Positions 48,023-58,005 of a stretch of DNA of 64,000 nucleotides are shown here, in pieces. Position 1 is the first letter of the stretch. Every line of letters starts with the position of its first letter. Below the pieces are notes generated by a model. That model was not told the DNA's origin, did no database searches, and was given only the letters and a program-made list of their open reading frames with translations. Source of the DNA: Ascaphus truei (lineage: Eukaryota > Chordata > Amphibia > Anura > Ascaphidae); the NCBI GenBank assembly GCA_036426205.1, contig CM071568.1:47771248-47835247 (forward strand), in the 5' to 3' direction. The translations under genes and the position numbers were made by a program.

Positions 48023-49720
48023 GGGTATTAGTATCGGCCAGGAAAATTTCAAATTATCTTTGTTCGCCGATGATATTATTTTGACAATATCTAATCCTCT
48101 GACTTCTCTCCCCAATCTACAAGAAGAGCTTTCTAGGTTTGGCTTGATATCAGACTATAAAATGAATCTGGCTAAGTCAGAGGCTCTAAATCTAACTTTA
48201 TCAGACACAGAGGTAAAATTAATCAAATAAAATTTTAATTATCACTGGAATAATGTATGATTGAAATATTTAGGGATTTTTCTCACTAAGAAATAACAAG
48301 CTCTTTATAAATATAATTACCCAGATCTTTTCACTAGAATAAAACAGGATCTTTTACTTTGGAGAGATCATCAAATCTCCTGGATGGGCCATATTATTTC
48401 AGTCAAGATTAACGTCCTCCCGAAATTACTTTCCTGTTGTCAGACACTTCCGGTCGCCATCCCGACAAAATATTTAAAGGATTTACAGAATAAAATTATG
48501 CAGTTTATATGGGGTAACAAAAGGCCAAGAGTGCCAAGATCAGTTATGCTCGCTCCCAGAGAAAGAGGGGATCTGGCAGCCTCTGACATTAGGAAATACT
48601 ATTTAGCCTCCCATTTCAAACAGTTATGCTGGCATTCCCATGCTGTCTGCTGGCATTCCCAAGAAAACCAATATAGATGGGTAGATTTAGAAAATATTTT
48701 TAATTGCTCCGTGGCTCTCCCGGCCCTTTTGTGGAATAATAAATCCAGCAAAATGTTCTAGACCAGACTGTTTTGACTTGGCAGTAATAAAATTTTCTTG
48801 AAAATTTGGCATAGGGTTAAGATCTACTATCAACTAATTTCAACTCCCTCGAGATGTAACCCTATTTTTGACAACCCGTATTTTGGTCCGGGTTGGTTTA
48901 CTGGTACTTTTGATCTATGGAAGGGTAAAAATATTAGAGAAGTGGGGGATATGCTTTTGAATGGTCAACTATTAAGTTTCAGTGATTTCTGCCAGAGATA
49001 CTCTTACACAGGTGCTGAGGTGTTTAGATTTCTGCAAGTTTCTCATTTTCTTAGGCAGTTCTCCCCGGATGGGTCTTTCCAAGAGTGTTCTGTATTCGAA
49101 GAACTATGTAGAAAAAGAAGCTATCAGTGGGGTCTTATTTCAATATTGTACCAAGTTGTTGTTTCCTGGGATTTCAGAGCCCCCTGCACCCACCACTATA
49201 TTGGCCAATGGGCTCGTGATTTCCAGGTAAGATTGGCAAAATATTTGGGTCAATGCAACGAATACCTCACTTTGCACAATATCTGAAGAGAATATTTATA
49301 AAGTTATGTTCAAATGGTATCTGACGCCCTAGAGGTTGAGGCAGATTTATCCAACGACTACAAATCTCTGCTGGAGGGGTTGGTGTCAGGGACATGGCCC
49401 ACATTTGGTGGTCTTGTCCCAAAATACAGAGATTCTGGAGAATAGTGCAGAATCTGGAACGAAAAACTGTTTGGATAAGAATTCCCATAGACCCGATTAT
49501 AATGGTCCTGGGTAAGCCGCTAGATAATTTAAATGAAACCAAATCTAAATGATTGTTACATTTTCTGACTGCGGCGAGACGCACAATCGCAGGGGCCTGG
49601 AACACCCCCAACCCCCCTCCAGGAGAGAGATTATCTCGAGAGTAAACGAGGTGCAATCCATGAAAAGATTAACAGCTTTTGTGAGACAACTGTAGAAAAT
49701 GTCAGAAAGTTTGGGAGCCC
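48023..49720 (+). pseudogene. L1-type ORF2, rest of RT and C-terminal part
   Basis: It resumes with FADD at 48063-48074 (RT catalytic motif C, both Asp kept), then SRFGLISDYKMNLAKSEAL, DHQISWMGHIISVKINVLPK and FIWGNKRPRVPRSVM. The C-terminal region ends near ARRTIAGAWN at 49572-49602. Several frames (48384-48761, 48798-49286) are needed. Confidence 0.8.
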
Positions 49721-49989
49721 TGGCACTCTAAGGGGAATAGGTGAATATTTTGTGTTTCTGTGCACCGCAGGTTGTATTTTTTTTCTCAGAGAGTTTGTTA
49801 TTCTGTGTAATGTGTGTAGTTATGGTTGTCTGACGTCGTTATATATGTTTTTTTTTTGTTTTTTTTTACTGTTTGTTAAATTTGTGGAACCATCTTCCCC
49901 TCCCCCATCTTTCTCTTTTCTATATCCCCTTCCCTTTGTGTATCTAAAAAAATTAAATAAAGAATAAGTTACAAAAAATAAATAAAACA

Positions 49990-50340
49990 GTGATATTTAC
50001 AGGGAATATATACAAGTGTTATATTTGCATATGTGACCTTAAAGTGTTACTTTTTTCTAGTAACGGCAAATCAACACATTTGCATTTTTGCTGGGCTCAC
50101 AAATCAAACTCATTCTTACAAATTACATTTTACATAGAGTTTCTAGATTACACCATGCAATTCCCTCCGTATTCAGAATACCAGATTCAAAAAACAACTA
50201 CAGTAAATCACAGGTGTACTTAATACTCCTTAATGGGTTGCAGAGCACAGTATAATGTCTCCAGGAGTTTACTGTAGTCAGTGTGAGAAGGGGGCATGGA
50301 TCTCTTATTCTCTGTGCTGCTGTTGGTTAGCTAGGACATT
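49990..50340. other. Non-coding between LINE tail and solo LTR
   Basis: No gene or repeat signature recognised. Confidence 0.4.
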
Positions 50341-50349
50341 ATAGGGTGG

Positions 50350-50920
50350 TGCAACAGGGAATTATCACTGTTGAGAAAAACTGTCTAAATCCAGCAGTGT
50401 GCTGGTTAATTGCTCAGGCAAATCAACCAGACTCCATCTGGCTGATTAAGACTGTGTTAGAAAAAGCTTATTCTGAGATACAGGAAGAAGATTTCCTTAG
50501 CCCACAACTTGGGCTGACCAGAGTAACAGATGTCTTGAGCTGTAGAAGGACGGTATGCTGATAGCAAGACAAGGGGACCAGGCCTGTATACCTGGACACA
50601 GACATTAACATAGCACACAAGGATGCTGACCCAGGAGAGCAGAGAGGCCGTCCCCTACAGCTACAAACATATAATTTCTTCTTGGACTGTTGTATATCTA
50701 TATGTATATATATTTGGGGGTGGTACAGTAACTAGCTTAGCTACCCACCCAGTTAGAAAGGGACGGAGTAAAGGTGTAGATATTCTCAAAAGCAGAGTAA
50801 GCCTTTATTTTGTTTATGTTTTATGTTTTTGCTGTGTTAAAGGAACAGGTGCAATAAAGCCTCACTTTAGTTTCACTTTAAGACGGTCTCCATTGTGTAC
50901 CTCTGCACACATCTCTTACA
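50350..50920 (+). repeat. Solo LTR related to the coiled-coil element
   Basis: A 5-bp TSD GGTGG at 50345-50349 and 50921-50925 bounds TGCAACAG ... CTCTTACA. It shares AATCCAGCAGTGTG, GGAACAGG(T/C)(G/A)CAATAAAGCC and GTGTACCTCTG with the LTRs at 43356 and 47394, but is clearly diverged. A solo LTR arises by recombination between two LTRs. Confidence 0.8.
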
Positions 50921-51059
50921 GGTGGGTTCTGTAAATCTGCTCACCAAGACCATGGCTGATTATTTGCGGTTGTCCTGCATCTTACAGATGGAGTGTTATT
51001 TAAGTTAATTTTGGGCGCAAGAAAACTGCAGCTGAACGGAACCTTACCAAGGACCAGTC

Positions 51060-51255
51060 ACGGCTTCCCCGCAGCCAAAAACTCAGTACACTTATTTCCC
51101 ATAAGGATTAACGCAGCAGGGGTCACTGCTTCTGAATGCGACACCAGCTGCAATAATCCTACCGGGCCACACAAGTCTGGAAAAGCGGGACAGAGAGAGC
51201 GGAGAGAAGTGGGCTCTATCTCCCCACAAAGCACTTTAAAAATTACATTAATGTA
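51060..51255. repeat. Inverted partner of 53530-53690
   Basis: Its reverse complement shares GGCCCGGTAGGATTA, CATTCAGAAGCAG and GTTAATCCTTATGGGAAA with 53530-53690. Confidence 0.65.
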
Positions 51256-51322
51256 GCCATGCTTGGCTTGGCTACTAATCTGCCCTCCCTGGCACACAGG
51301 CCCTGGTAACAGTGCAGACAGT

Positions 51323-52549
51323 AAAAAACAATAAGTAGCGCTAATAATAGAATAAAGAATAATAATGAAAGAACATGTGCTCTGAAATAAAAATATATAA
51401 TGAAAAATGAACCAAAAAAGGGGGAGAGGGTGAGGGATAGCAGCCTAGATACACTTCTACACTTCTGACCTCTGGTCAGACAAAAGTATATGAACTGGAT
51501 AGGTATCAGTGGCGCTGACCACACAATAAAATATGAAATAATAAAAATGATTATACAACTAGATGGGATGAAAGGATGATCTCAGCTGGCGTGATTCAAC
51601 CGTGAAAAGAGAAGAAAAAGAAATACATAGTGTAATACTGTTAAAACATAAACCAACAAAAAAACAAAAATGGCAATGTTGTTGAACCACACACTGAACT
51701 AAAAATAATGAATTTAATACATATAAAAGCAACCAGTGCAATTAAGCACGAATGAACAGAATATAGGTCCCAATCGATAACCAGCTGAATTGCCCGCTTA
51801 CCGAAGCCAGGATATAAAAGCGCAGTGGACACACAGGGACTATTTCATTCAATTTACCCCTGAAGAAGGAGGCAGTAGCTTCCGAAACGCATTGGGTGGT
51901 CCCCCGATACCCCTGAGTTGCCACCAGCTGCCGTGATCCATCGCTATTCCTGCCGTGAGGCTTGGTGTCTGCATAGCACTTTTGAACTTGCCGCCTTGGA
52001 CTATACGCCACCGCGAGAAGCAGGGGATTTGGAAAAACAGTCTACACAACGTCGGGCGCCACTGCGCATGCCCAAGCTTCTGACAGTGATTTCCTGCCCC
52101 AGCCACAGCGTGAACGCGTTCTCCATTCTGCATGCGGCCAACACCAAGAATCGATCGGTTGATTGAGGAGTTGTACCAGCCACTGTGAGACGGGATACTC
52201 TCCTTAAGTATCCACTGCGCTTTTATTTCCTGGCTTCGGTAAGCGGGCAATTCAGCTGGTTATCGATTGGGACCTATATTCTGTTCATTCGTGCTTAATT
52301 GCACTGGTTGCTTTTATATGTATTAAATTCATTATTTTTAGTTCAGTGTGTGGTTCAGCAACATTGCCATTTTTGTTTGTTTGTTGGTTTATGTTTTAAC
52401 AGTATTACACTATGTATTTCTTTTTCTTCTCTTTTCACGGTTGAATCACGCCGGCTGAGATCATCCTTTCATCCCATCTGGTTGTATAATCATTTTTATT
52501 ATTTCATATTTTATTGTGTGGTCAGCGCCACTGATACCTATCCAGTTCA
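51323..52549. mobile_element. Large hairpin element with 14-bp TSD
   Basis: AACAGTGCAGACAG flanks both sides (51308-51321 and 52550-52563). Arms at about 51493-51835 and 52208-52549 are about 340-bp inverted copies; each gives the same frame starting MHWLLLYVLNSLFL, an artefact of duplication. The spacer carries a hammerhead-like motif. It resembles a non-autonomous Penelope-type insertion, but it has no coding remains. Confidence 0.75.
51859..51895 (+). ncRNA. Hammerhead-like hairpin motif in the hairpin spacer
   Basis: CTGAAGAA, stem GGAGG/CTTCC around CAGTAG, then GAAACGCATTGG. CUGANGA and GAAA are intact; one extra A precedes stem II and no UH cleavage site follows at a short distance. 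Confidence 0.45.
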
Positions 52550-52565
52550 CAAACAGTGCAGACAG

Positions 52566-53062
52566 TGTCAGGAACTATCCAGGGTTTTTCCCCATTAGCA
52601 GCAACTCCCTTGAGTGACAGGGGAGGAGATGGGCTAAGGCCTGTGTTCTGCCCAATAAGGGGCTCAGATCTTGGACCTTCCCCCTCGGTTCTTAAGGGGC
52701 TGCATTATCAAATGTAAGGTGTCTGTCTCTCCCTTGAGAGGGACATATCATAGAAGAGTGTGTGCATGGCTCTGGCCACCTTCTATCCCCTCCCCTTGGG
52801 GAATGGGACTGATACCTCTGACTCTAATAGGGAGTCAGGGAAGAGCAAGGACCGCCCTTAGTGCCCATGGCCGGGGTTGTGAGTCCAGGGTTGCATCCTG
52901 AGGCTGGAGGCTTAGTGTGTGAAGTGTTCCAGTGTATGCTGTATGCTGAGAGAGAATAAAGTGTTCCTGTTATAAAATATACTCCTTCCTTGTGAGTGCA
53001 ATCTATCAGGGGGAGTAGTGTGCGTTCTCCTGCAGGGATTGCCTTCACATCCCTGGAGCCTG
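52566..53062 (+). repeat. LTR-like sequence with adjoining leader
   Basis: It starts TGTCAGGAAC, has AATAAA near 52959, and is followed by ATGGAGGCGCTAACACC, similar to the primer-binding region after the LTR at 55802. It probably holds a 5' LTR and a short piece of leader (to about 53200). The 3' LTR is absent; the exact end is uncertain. Confidence 0.45.
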
Positions 53063-53249
53063 CAAGAGATGGAGGCGCTAACACCAATAAGATAAAGAAC
53101 CGTCATCTACCCCAGAATCCTGTCCTGATGACCCCACTACCACCGGCGGACAACTCAATATCCTATAAGCCAGCAGTACCAACATTATACAGCTGGTAGC
53201 AGGGCAAATGTCCCAGTGGAGGAAACACCACTACATTTGTATTTGTAGG

Positions 53250-53515
53250 AAAGGATTGAAGCAGGGGGTCTCCGGAGCTGAACCACATTACTTTCAGGAC
53301 CGGGGACCCCCTGCTTCCTGAGGTAACAGCCCCAGTATGGGGTGCCGGTATCTCCTGCAAGTTTAAATGTCCCGTCACATGACCAGGCCATTTAAACTTG
53401 CAAGAGATACCGGCACTCCACCTATATCTCGGGACCTGTACCTCGGGAAGCAGGGGGTCCCCAAACCTGAAAATAATGCAGCTCAGCTCTGGAGACCCCC
53501 TGCTTCAATCCTACT
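53250..53515. repeat. Foldback palindrome
   Basis: The left half (GATTGAAGCAGGGGGTCTCC; GCCGGTATCTC; CAAGTTTAAATG) is mirrored on the right (CATTTAAACTTG; GAGATACCGGC; GGAGACCCCCTGCTTCAATC). The centre is near 53378. Short frames on both strands are artefacts. Confidence 0.8.
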
Positions 53516-53529
53516 GTATGTATTACAAA

Positions 53530-53690
53530 TAAAAATTCAATTTTAAAGAGCTCTGTGGGTAGACACAGAGAGAGGGACCGCTTTTCTCTACTCAGCTCTT
53601 CCAGACTGGTAGCGGCCCGGTAGGATTAATGCAGCGGGAGTCCCATTCAGAAGCAGGGACCCCTGCGTTAATCCTTATGGGAAATTCCCC
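53530..53690. repeat. Inverted partner of 51060-51255
   Basis: See the mirrored blocks GGCCCGGTAGGATTAAT and GTTAATCCTTATGGGAAA. Confidence 0.65.
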
Positions 53691-53699
53691 CGGTGCTGG

Positions 53700-54182
53700 G
53701 CCATTATGCAGTTGGCCGCAATTTGGCAGCAGCCTACCCCCTCCAAGTGACAAGCAAGGCGAAATTGAATCGTGCTACATCTGTAGGTCCTGTACGTAAC
53801 GGACTGTTGATTGCTTAAACTTGCATTCAAGGGACCAAAGACTGCCCATATTTACAGTGCTCTGCTTAAGAATTGTACTTTTCTTTTTTTGCATATCTTG
53901 ATTTCATCTTCATTTTCACTCCAGATCATCTTATTGGAGCCCGGTGTCCAACCCCTGACTACTACACCAATCTTTTGTTTTAGTTTTTTGTACATTTAAA
54001 ATTGTACAAATATCCTAGTTTTGATATAGCCATAGTTCTCAATTGTTTAATAACTTTGCGTTTAAGTAGCTGACTCAAATTGGGCTTCTGTATGTATAAG
54101 GCAATTTTGGAGCAAAGTGAATCATTTCATCAAGTGCCTCAATGCATAAATGCAATATAGCTCTTGGCTCATCTTTTGCTCC
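53700..54182. other. Non-coding flank of the LTR element
   Basis: No gene recognised. It ends in the CTCC target duplicate at 54179-54182. Confidence 0.45.
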
Positions 54183-55802
54183 TGTAGCCAGGTCTCCCCA
54201 GCCTGTCAGCACCCCCCTCACCTAGCTGCCGATTGCGGGTGCCGCCGAGTCCAAGGGCGGCTCCGCTCGGCGATCGCAGAGGTGAGGGCGGTCAGGTCCC
54301 GGCTCGGGGGTTGCCGGGGACGCGTGCGGCCGGTTGCCAAGGCCGCATGCACGTCACAGGGATCCTGGCGCTCTCGGAGCCGGGCGGGGTGGGCGCCGCC
54401 ATTAGAGAGGGACTCGCACATATGCAATGATCGCGCATGCGCAGGAAGGACCCCAGAGCCAGGGAAGAGTCGCGCAAACGTAAGACTAGGCAGGGAAACA
54501 GTGAGGCAGCCCCCGAGAGATTGCGCAGGTGCAGGAGGGGGAGGGAAAAGCCCGCGAAGCCCTAGCCTACCAGGGAAGGCTCTAGGTAGGGACTACGAGT
54601 CCCAGGAGCCTCTGCACGCCCCACGTGACACCAGGGAGCCAATAGGGCTTAGGATCTCCAGGCAGGGAGAAAGATACATTTTCACGGGTTTGAGCCACGT
54701 TAGTCAGTTGGAGCCAGGGAGCTGTGAGGGAAGGAAGGGTGCGGGGAGTGAGCGCAGCTCCTGCACCCAGATAGTTACCCACACCCCAGGTAGGCCCCAA
54801 CTCCCCACTAGGTTAGTGGGTAAGTGCTGAGGGAGGCCCAAGATAGGGATGCTGCCCTTAGTGTTAGTGTGCTGTCTTGTCAGGGTCACGGCTGTCAGTG
54901 CCGTGAGGTCTGACAGGCAGGCACAGTGTTGCGCAGCACGTTGGCTGCACGCATCCAGTAGGTCACAGCTTGTTGCTGCAGGCACTGGGACCAGTTAAGT
55001 AATAGTCAGGACTGGGAAGAGTTAGGGGCGTGGGGCAGGTTATTAACCCCTGTAGGCCCCTAGGAGTTTCCCCTAAGCCATCAAGGTTGCTGTGCTGTAG
55101 GGACGGCCTATAGTACAGAGCGGATCACTGTAGTTAGAGGGAACCATTTAGGGACACAGCGGACGCTGCGGTTCCAGTAAAGAAGTTCGGGCTCAAGTCG
55201 GGGCCACAGAGAATATCTCCAGTTTGGGATCAGACGGAATCATCACACGACTGATCCTTTGTGAAGCCAGTTGGAGATCTGAGCACGGGAGTGCTCGGCA
55301 GGTACTATCTAATACACAAGTGCACCAACGGGCCCTTAGTATAAATAGTGACTGCGCAGTCAATTGCCTCTCTCTGCAAGAGTGCGGGACATCGGGTGGG
55401 AGTTCCTGTGGACACTGGGTGGGATCACCTGGTGTTGGGAGAAGCGTCCTGCGCGACGCAGTTAGTGTCTCCTCTAGAGAGGGACGCCTGTTATGGTGGT
55501 ATTGATATCACCTGTTTGCTGTGCATGTCAGTAAAAGACATTGGTTATTATATACGTACAGTGAATGTGATTATTGTATTTGTCCTGCGAGGAACTACTC
55601 CCCCTATGGTGGGAGCCATCGCAGGTGGAGGCGCTGCATCGAGTAAGTGGTTACCCATAGTGTTATAATTGCCCCAAGTTCCCCGTGGCGGAAGCTCAGC
55701 CCTCCTGTGAGCCAACAGGTAACGCACCACACACCTGGTAACACCGTATGTTCCTTGCACCCACAATATATCTGCGATTGGGGGGGGGGAATACCCGTTA
55801 CA
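54183..55802 (+). repeat. 5' LTR, 1.6 kb
   Basis: Aligns with 57844-59676 over most of its length. It has a block at about 54327-54492 that the 3' LTR lacks, and lacks the MITE found there. Open frames inside (for example 54150-54830) are GC-driven. Confidence 0.85.
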
Positions 55803-56172
55803 ATTGGAGGCGCTGCTGAGATAGACCTGGGGTGCCCGGTATTTTTTTCTTAAATTGTGCTATTTTTGTTGCAAAATGTTGCAAACGTCTGTCCGGGATT
55901 GGCGGGAAAACCTAAGCCCCACCCTCGCCAACTGAGTGGCACCGTGCAAAGCCAGAGATGCTCCTTGAACGAGTGTGCCGCCCCTCCTTTGCATGACACG
56001 AGGGGGAGCAAGCACCGTGAGTTTCCATCAGTAACTGCTGTCTCCCCCAACGGAAGTACTGGGGTGCAGAGAAACCCGCTCTCCGTCGTATGGAGTCTGG
56101 CAGACTAAGGCAGGGTGCGTATCTTTCCTTTTGTGTCCGTGCTTACACAAATTAGTGAGTGAGTCGGGTAGT

Positions 56173-58005
56173 ATGGGTTTTGATATTTTGAAGGAAATAA
56201 TAGATCAGTTGGCACACGCGAGCGAGGTGGGATGCATAAAATGTATCTGTAACAAATGTGACTGCTCCTTTTGTAAAGTGGCCTGGGGACCCAACTGTAT
56301 CTGCTGCGGGGATCAGCTCCTAAAGCCCGTGCTTCTGTGGGCTGCAGAACCAGCAGAGGCGGAGGATCCGATCGTGATATTCTCCGAGGAAGTGGTTGAA
56401 GTCCCATCGGTGGCGATGCGCCTACTGGCGAACCACCCCAGCGACGATACAAAGGAGACAGAGGAGGAGGAGGAGCCTGACCTCTATATTACTATGAGTA
56501 ATGCTGAAGTCCAGTCTGTCTTCACGGCGAAGTTATTTAGTACTTCCAGCAACCAACCGTTCGTGGTGATGCGCCTGCCGGCGGACCACTCTAGTGAAGT
56601 CATCGAACCAACTATGCCGGCGGATACAGAGCCTGCTGTGGGCCTGTGTGCCCTAGAGGAGGTATATCCAGATGTTGCAGACCCTGCAGTGGGCCCGTGT
56701 GTCCTACAACGGCCAGTCCGGCCTAAGATGATGGTACCATCGGTCCTATGCGTGAGACCAGTACCGAACGAAGACAAGGGTGAGTCGACTGCCCCAGGGG
56801 TGTTGGGGGTGAGCCTCCAGGTGACCGCGGAGCACGATAGCTCCTTATGTCTGGTCACCAGGGCGAATGGCTCCCCTCTGCATCGTGTCCTGGCGGTGTC
56901 CTCCTTAGAAGGTGGCTTTCCGGTGGTGCGAGTGGACCCCTACATACCTGACAGTGTTCCAGATGAAGAGAAGCCCATCGCGAGCCAGCGGAGCGGTGAG
57001 GACCCTACTAACTCCCCTCAGGCTCCGATGGAGGTGATCGTGAAAAAGGCCAGGATTAATGTTCCTGATCTGAGTGACAGCCCGTGCGCCCTCACCCGAA
57101 TGGTTCCAGGACTGGGATCCAACGCTCCCGAGTTTCAAGACAGTGAGTGGACTGTCCCAGAAGTGTTGTGGACAGGTCTCAAGACAGCTGAGGTGGGAAC
57201 TGACAGCATCCCAGAGGACCTGTTGGCAACCGTGAATCACCGCCGTGGTAAGGTGTCTACCCTTTACCCCCTGCCAGGTGAAACAGAGACTTTGAGGAAA
57301 GAGACAGTGTCCATTTCTCGCTTCCCAGTGGAAGCCTCACCAGTATGTAGGGACAAAGACTGTGTGGAGAGAGATTCAGGGAAAGCTGCCTCCTTTAAGC
57401 CCAAAAAGGAGCGCTTCATTCACCATGTAGTGGACCGCTGGAAAGGTCCTGGCCTCCTGGCCTACCGCATCCATGCCACGGAGGGCCGGGTAAAGGCCTG
57501 GCTAATCGACGTTGTACTATTCCTTCCACCAGAGGGAGGAAGTAGTACTGAACCGGTGACTGTAACCCCAGAGTGTGCTCGCCAAGAGATTTTTCTGGGG
57601 GAGGCTCACGGACGCAAAAGTGAGGTACCCCCACCTGATCCATTAGGGGCATCCCACAAATGGTCTCAGCAAGCAGCTGACGCTCAACTGGCCTCTGGTA
57701 TTGTATGTGACCTGCATTATACCCTATTGTGTAGAGTCACGAGTGATAAGTTGTACATATGCACTGCATTTTCATTGTATAACTGTGTACCAGGTTATGT
57801 CGTTCCCCAAGCGGGGACGTTGGGTTTTTCACCAGGGGGAGGATGTATCCATGTCTCCCCAGCCTGTCAGCACCCCCCTCACCTAGCTGCCGATCGCGGG
57901 TGCTGCCGAGTCCAAGGGCGGCTCCGCTCGGCGATCGCAGAGGTGTGGGCGGTCAGGTCCCGGCTCGGGGGTTGCCGGGGACGCGTGCAGGGAGGGAAAC
58001 AGTGA
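56173..58005 (+). CDS. Cys-cluster protein of a non-autonomous LTR element
   Basis: About 610 codons from ATG 56173 (MGFDILKE); the frame is open from about 56131 but has no earlier ATG. Near the N-terminus lies a cysteine cluster (C-x2-C-x-C-x2-C-x-C-x2-C, then C-x-C-C about ten residues on), which could bind zinc but is not a CCHC knuckle. An acidic stretch (ETEEEEEPD) and two similar segments around PS/PFVAMRLLANH and VVMRLPADHSSE suggest internal duplication. Toward the C-terminus is HHVVDRWKGPGLLAYRIHA...VKAWLIDVVLFLPPEGG. The frame runs through the polypurine tract into the 3' LTR, so the last about 55 residues are LTR-encoded. I recognise no family; a Gag-like or accessory role is a guess. 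Confidence 0.65.
   Translation: MGFDILKEIIDQLAHASEVGCIKCICNKCDCSFCKVAWGPNCICCGDQLLKPVLLWAAEPAEAEDPIVIFSEEVVEVPSVAMRLLANHPSDDTKETEEEEEPDLYITMSNAEVQSVFTAKLFSTSSNQPFVVMRLPADHSSEVIEPTMPADTEPAVGLCALEEVYPDVADPAVGPCVLQRPVRPKMMVPSVLCVRPVPNEDKGESTAPGVLGVSLQVTAEHDSSLCLVTRANGSPLHRVLAVSSLEGGFPVVRVDPYIPDSVPDEEKPIASQRSGEDPTNSPQAPMEVIVKKARINVPDLSDSPCALTRMVPGLGSNAPEFQDSEWTVPEVLWTGLKTAEVGTDSIPEDLLATVNHRRGKVSTLYPLPGETETLRKETVSISRFPVEASPVCRDKDCVERDSGKAASFKPKKERFIHHVVDRWKGPGLLAYRIHATEGRVKAWLIDVVLFLPPEGGSSTEPVTVTPECARQEIFLGEAHGRKSEVPPPDPLGASHKWSQQAADAQLASGIVCDLHYTLLCRVTSDKLYICTAFSLYNCVPGYVVPQAGTLGFSPGGGCIHVSPACQHPPHLAADRGCCRVQGRLRSAIAEVWAVRSRLGGCRGRVQGGKQ

Larger units (their letters stand above)
38046..49986 (+). 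mobile_element. L1/Tx1-type LINE, near full length, twice interrupted
   Basis: ORF1 remains (38126-39330), ORF2 remains from ATG 39929 to about 49720, and an A-rich tail with AATAAA (49947-49986) lie in order on the plus strand. Removing inserts 40987-41740 and 42714-48022 leaves about 5.9 kb, the usual L1 length. Many stops and shifts show it is inactive. I found no TSD for the LINE itself. Confidence 0.8.

Noticed and set aside
51559..52598. Same hydrophobic peptide encoded twice in opposite directions
   Set aside because: Direct result of the inverted arms of the hairpin element, not a gene pair.
54150..54830. 226-codon frame
   Set aside because: Lies in the 5' LTR and is repeated in shorter form in the 3' LTR; non-coding LTR sequence.
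56131..56172. Longer start for the Cys-cluster ORF
   Set aside because: The first codon there is TTG; the first ATG in frame is at 56173.
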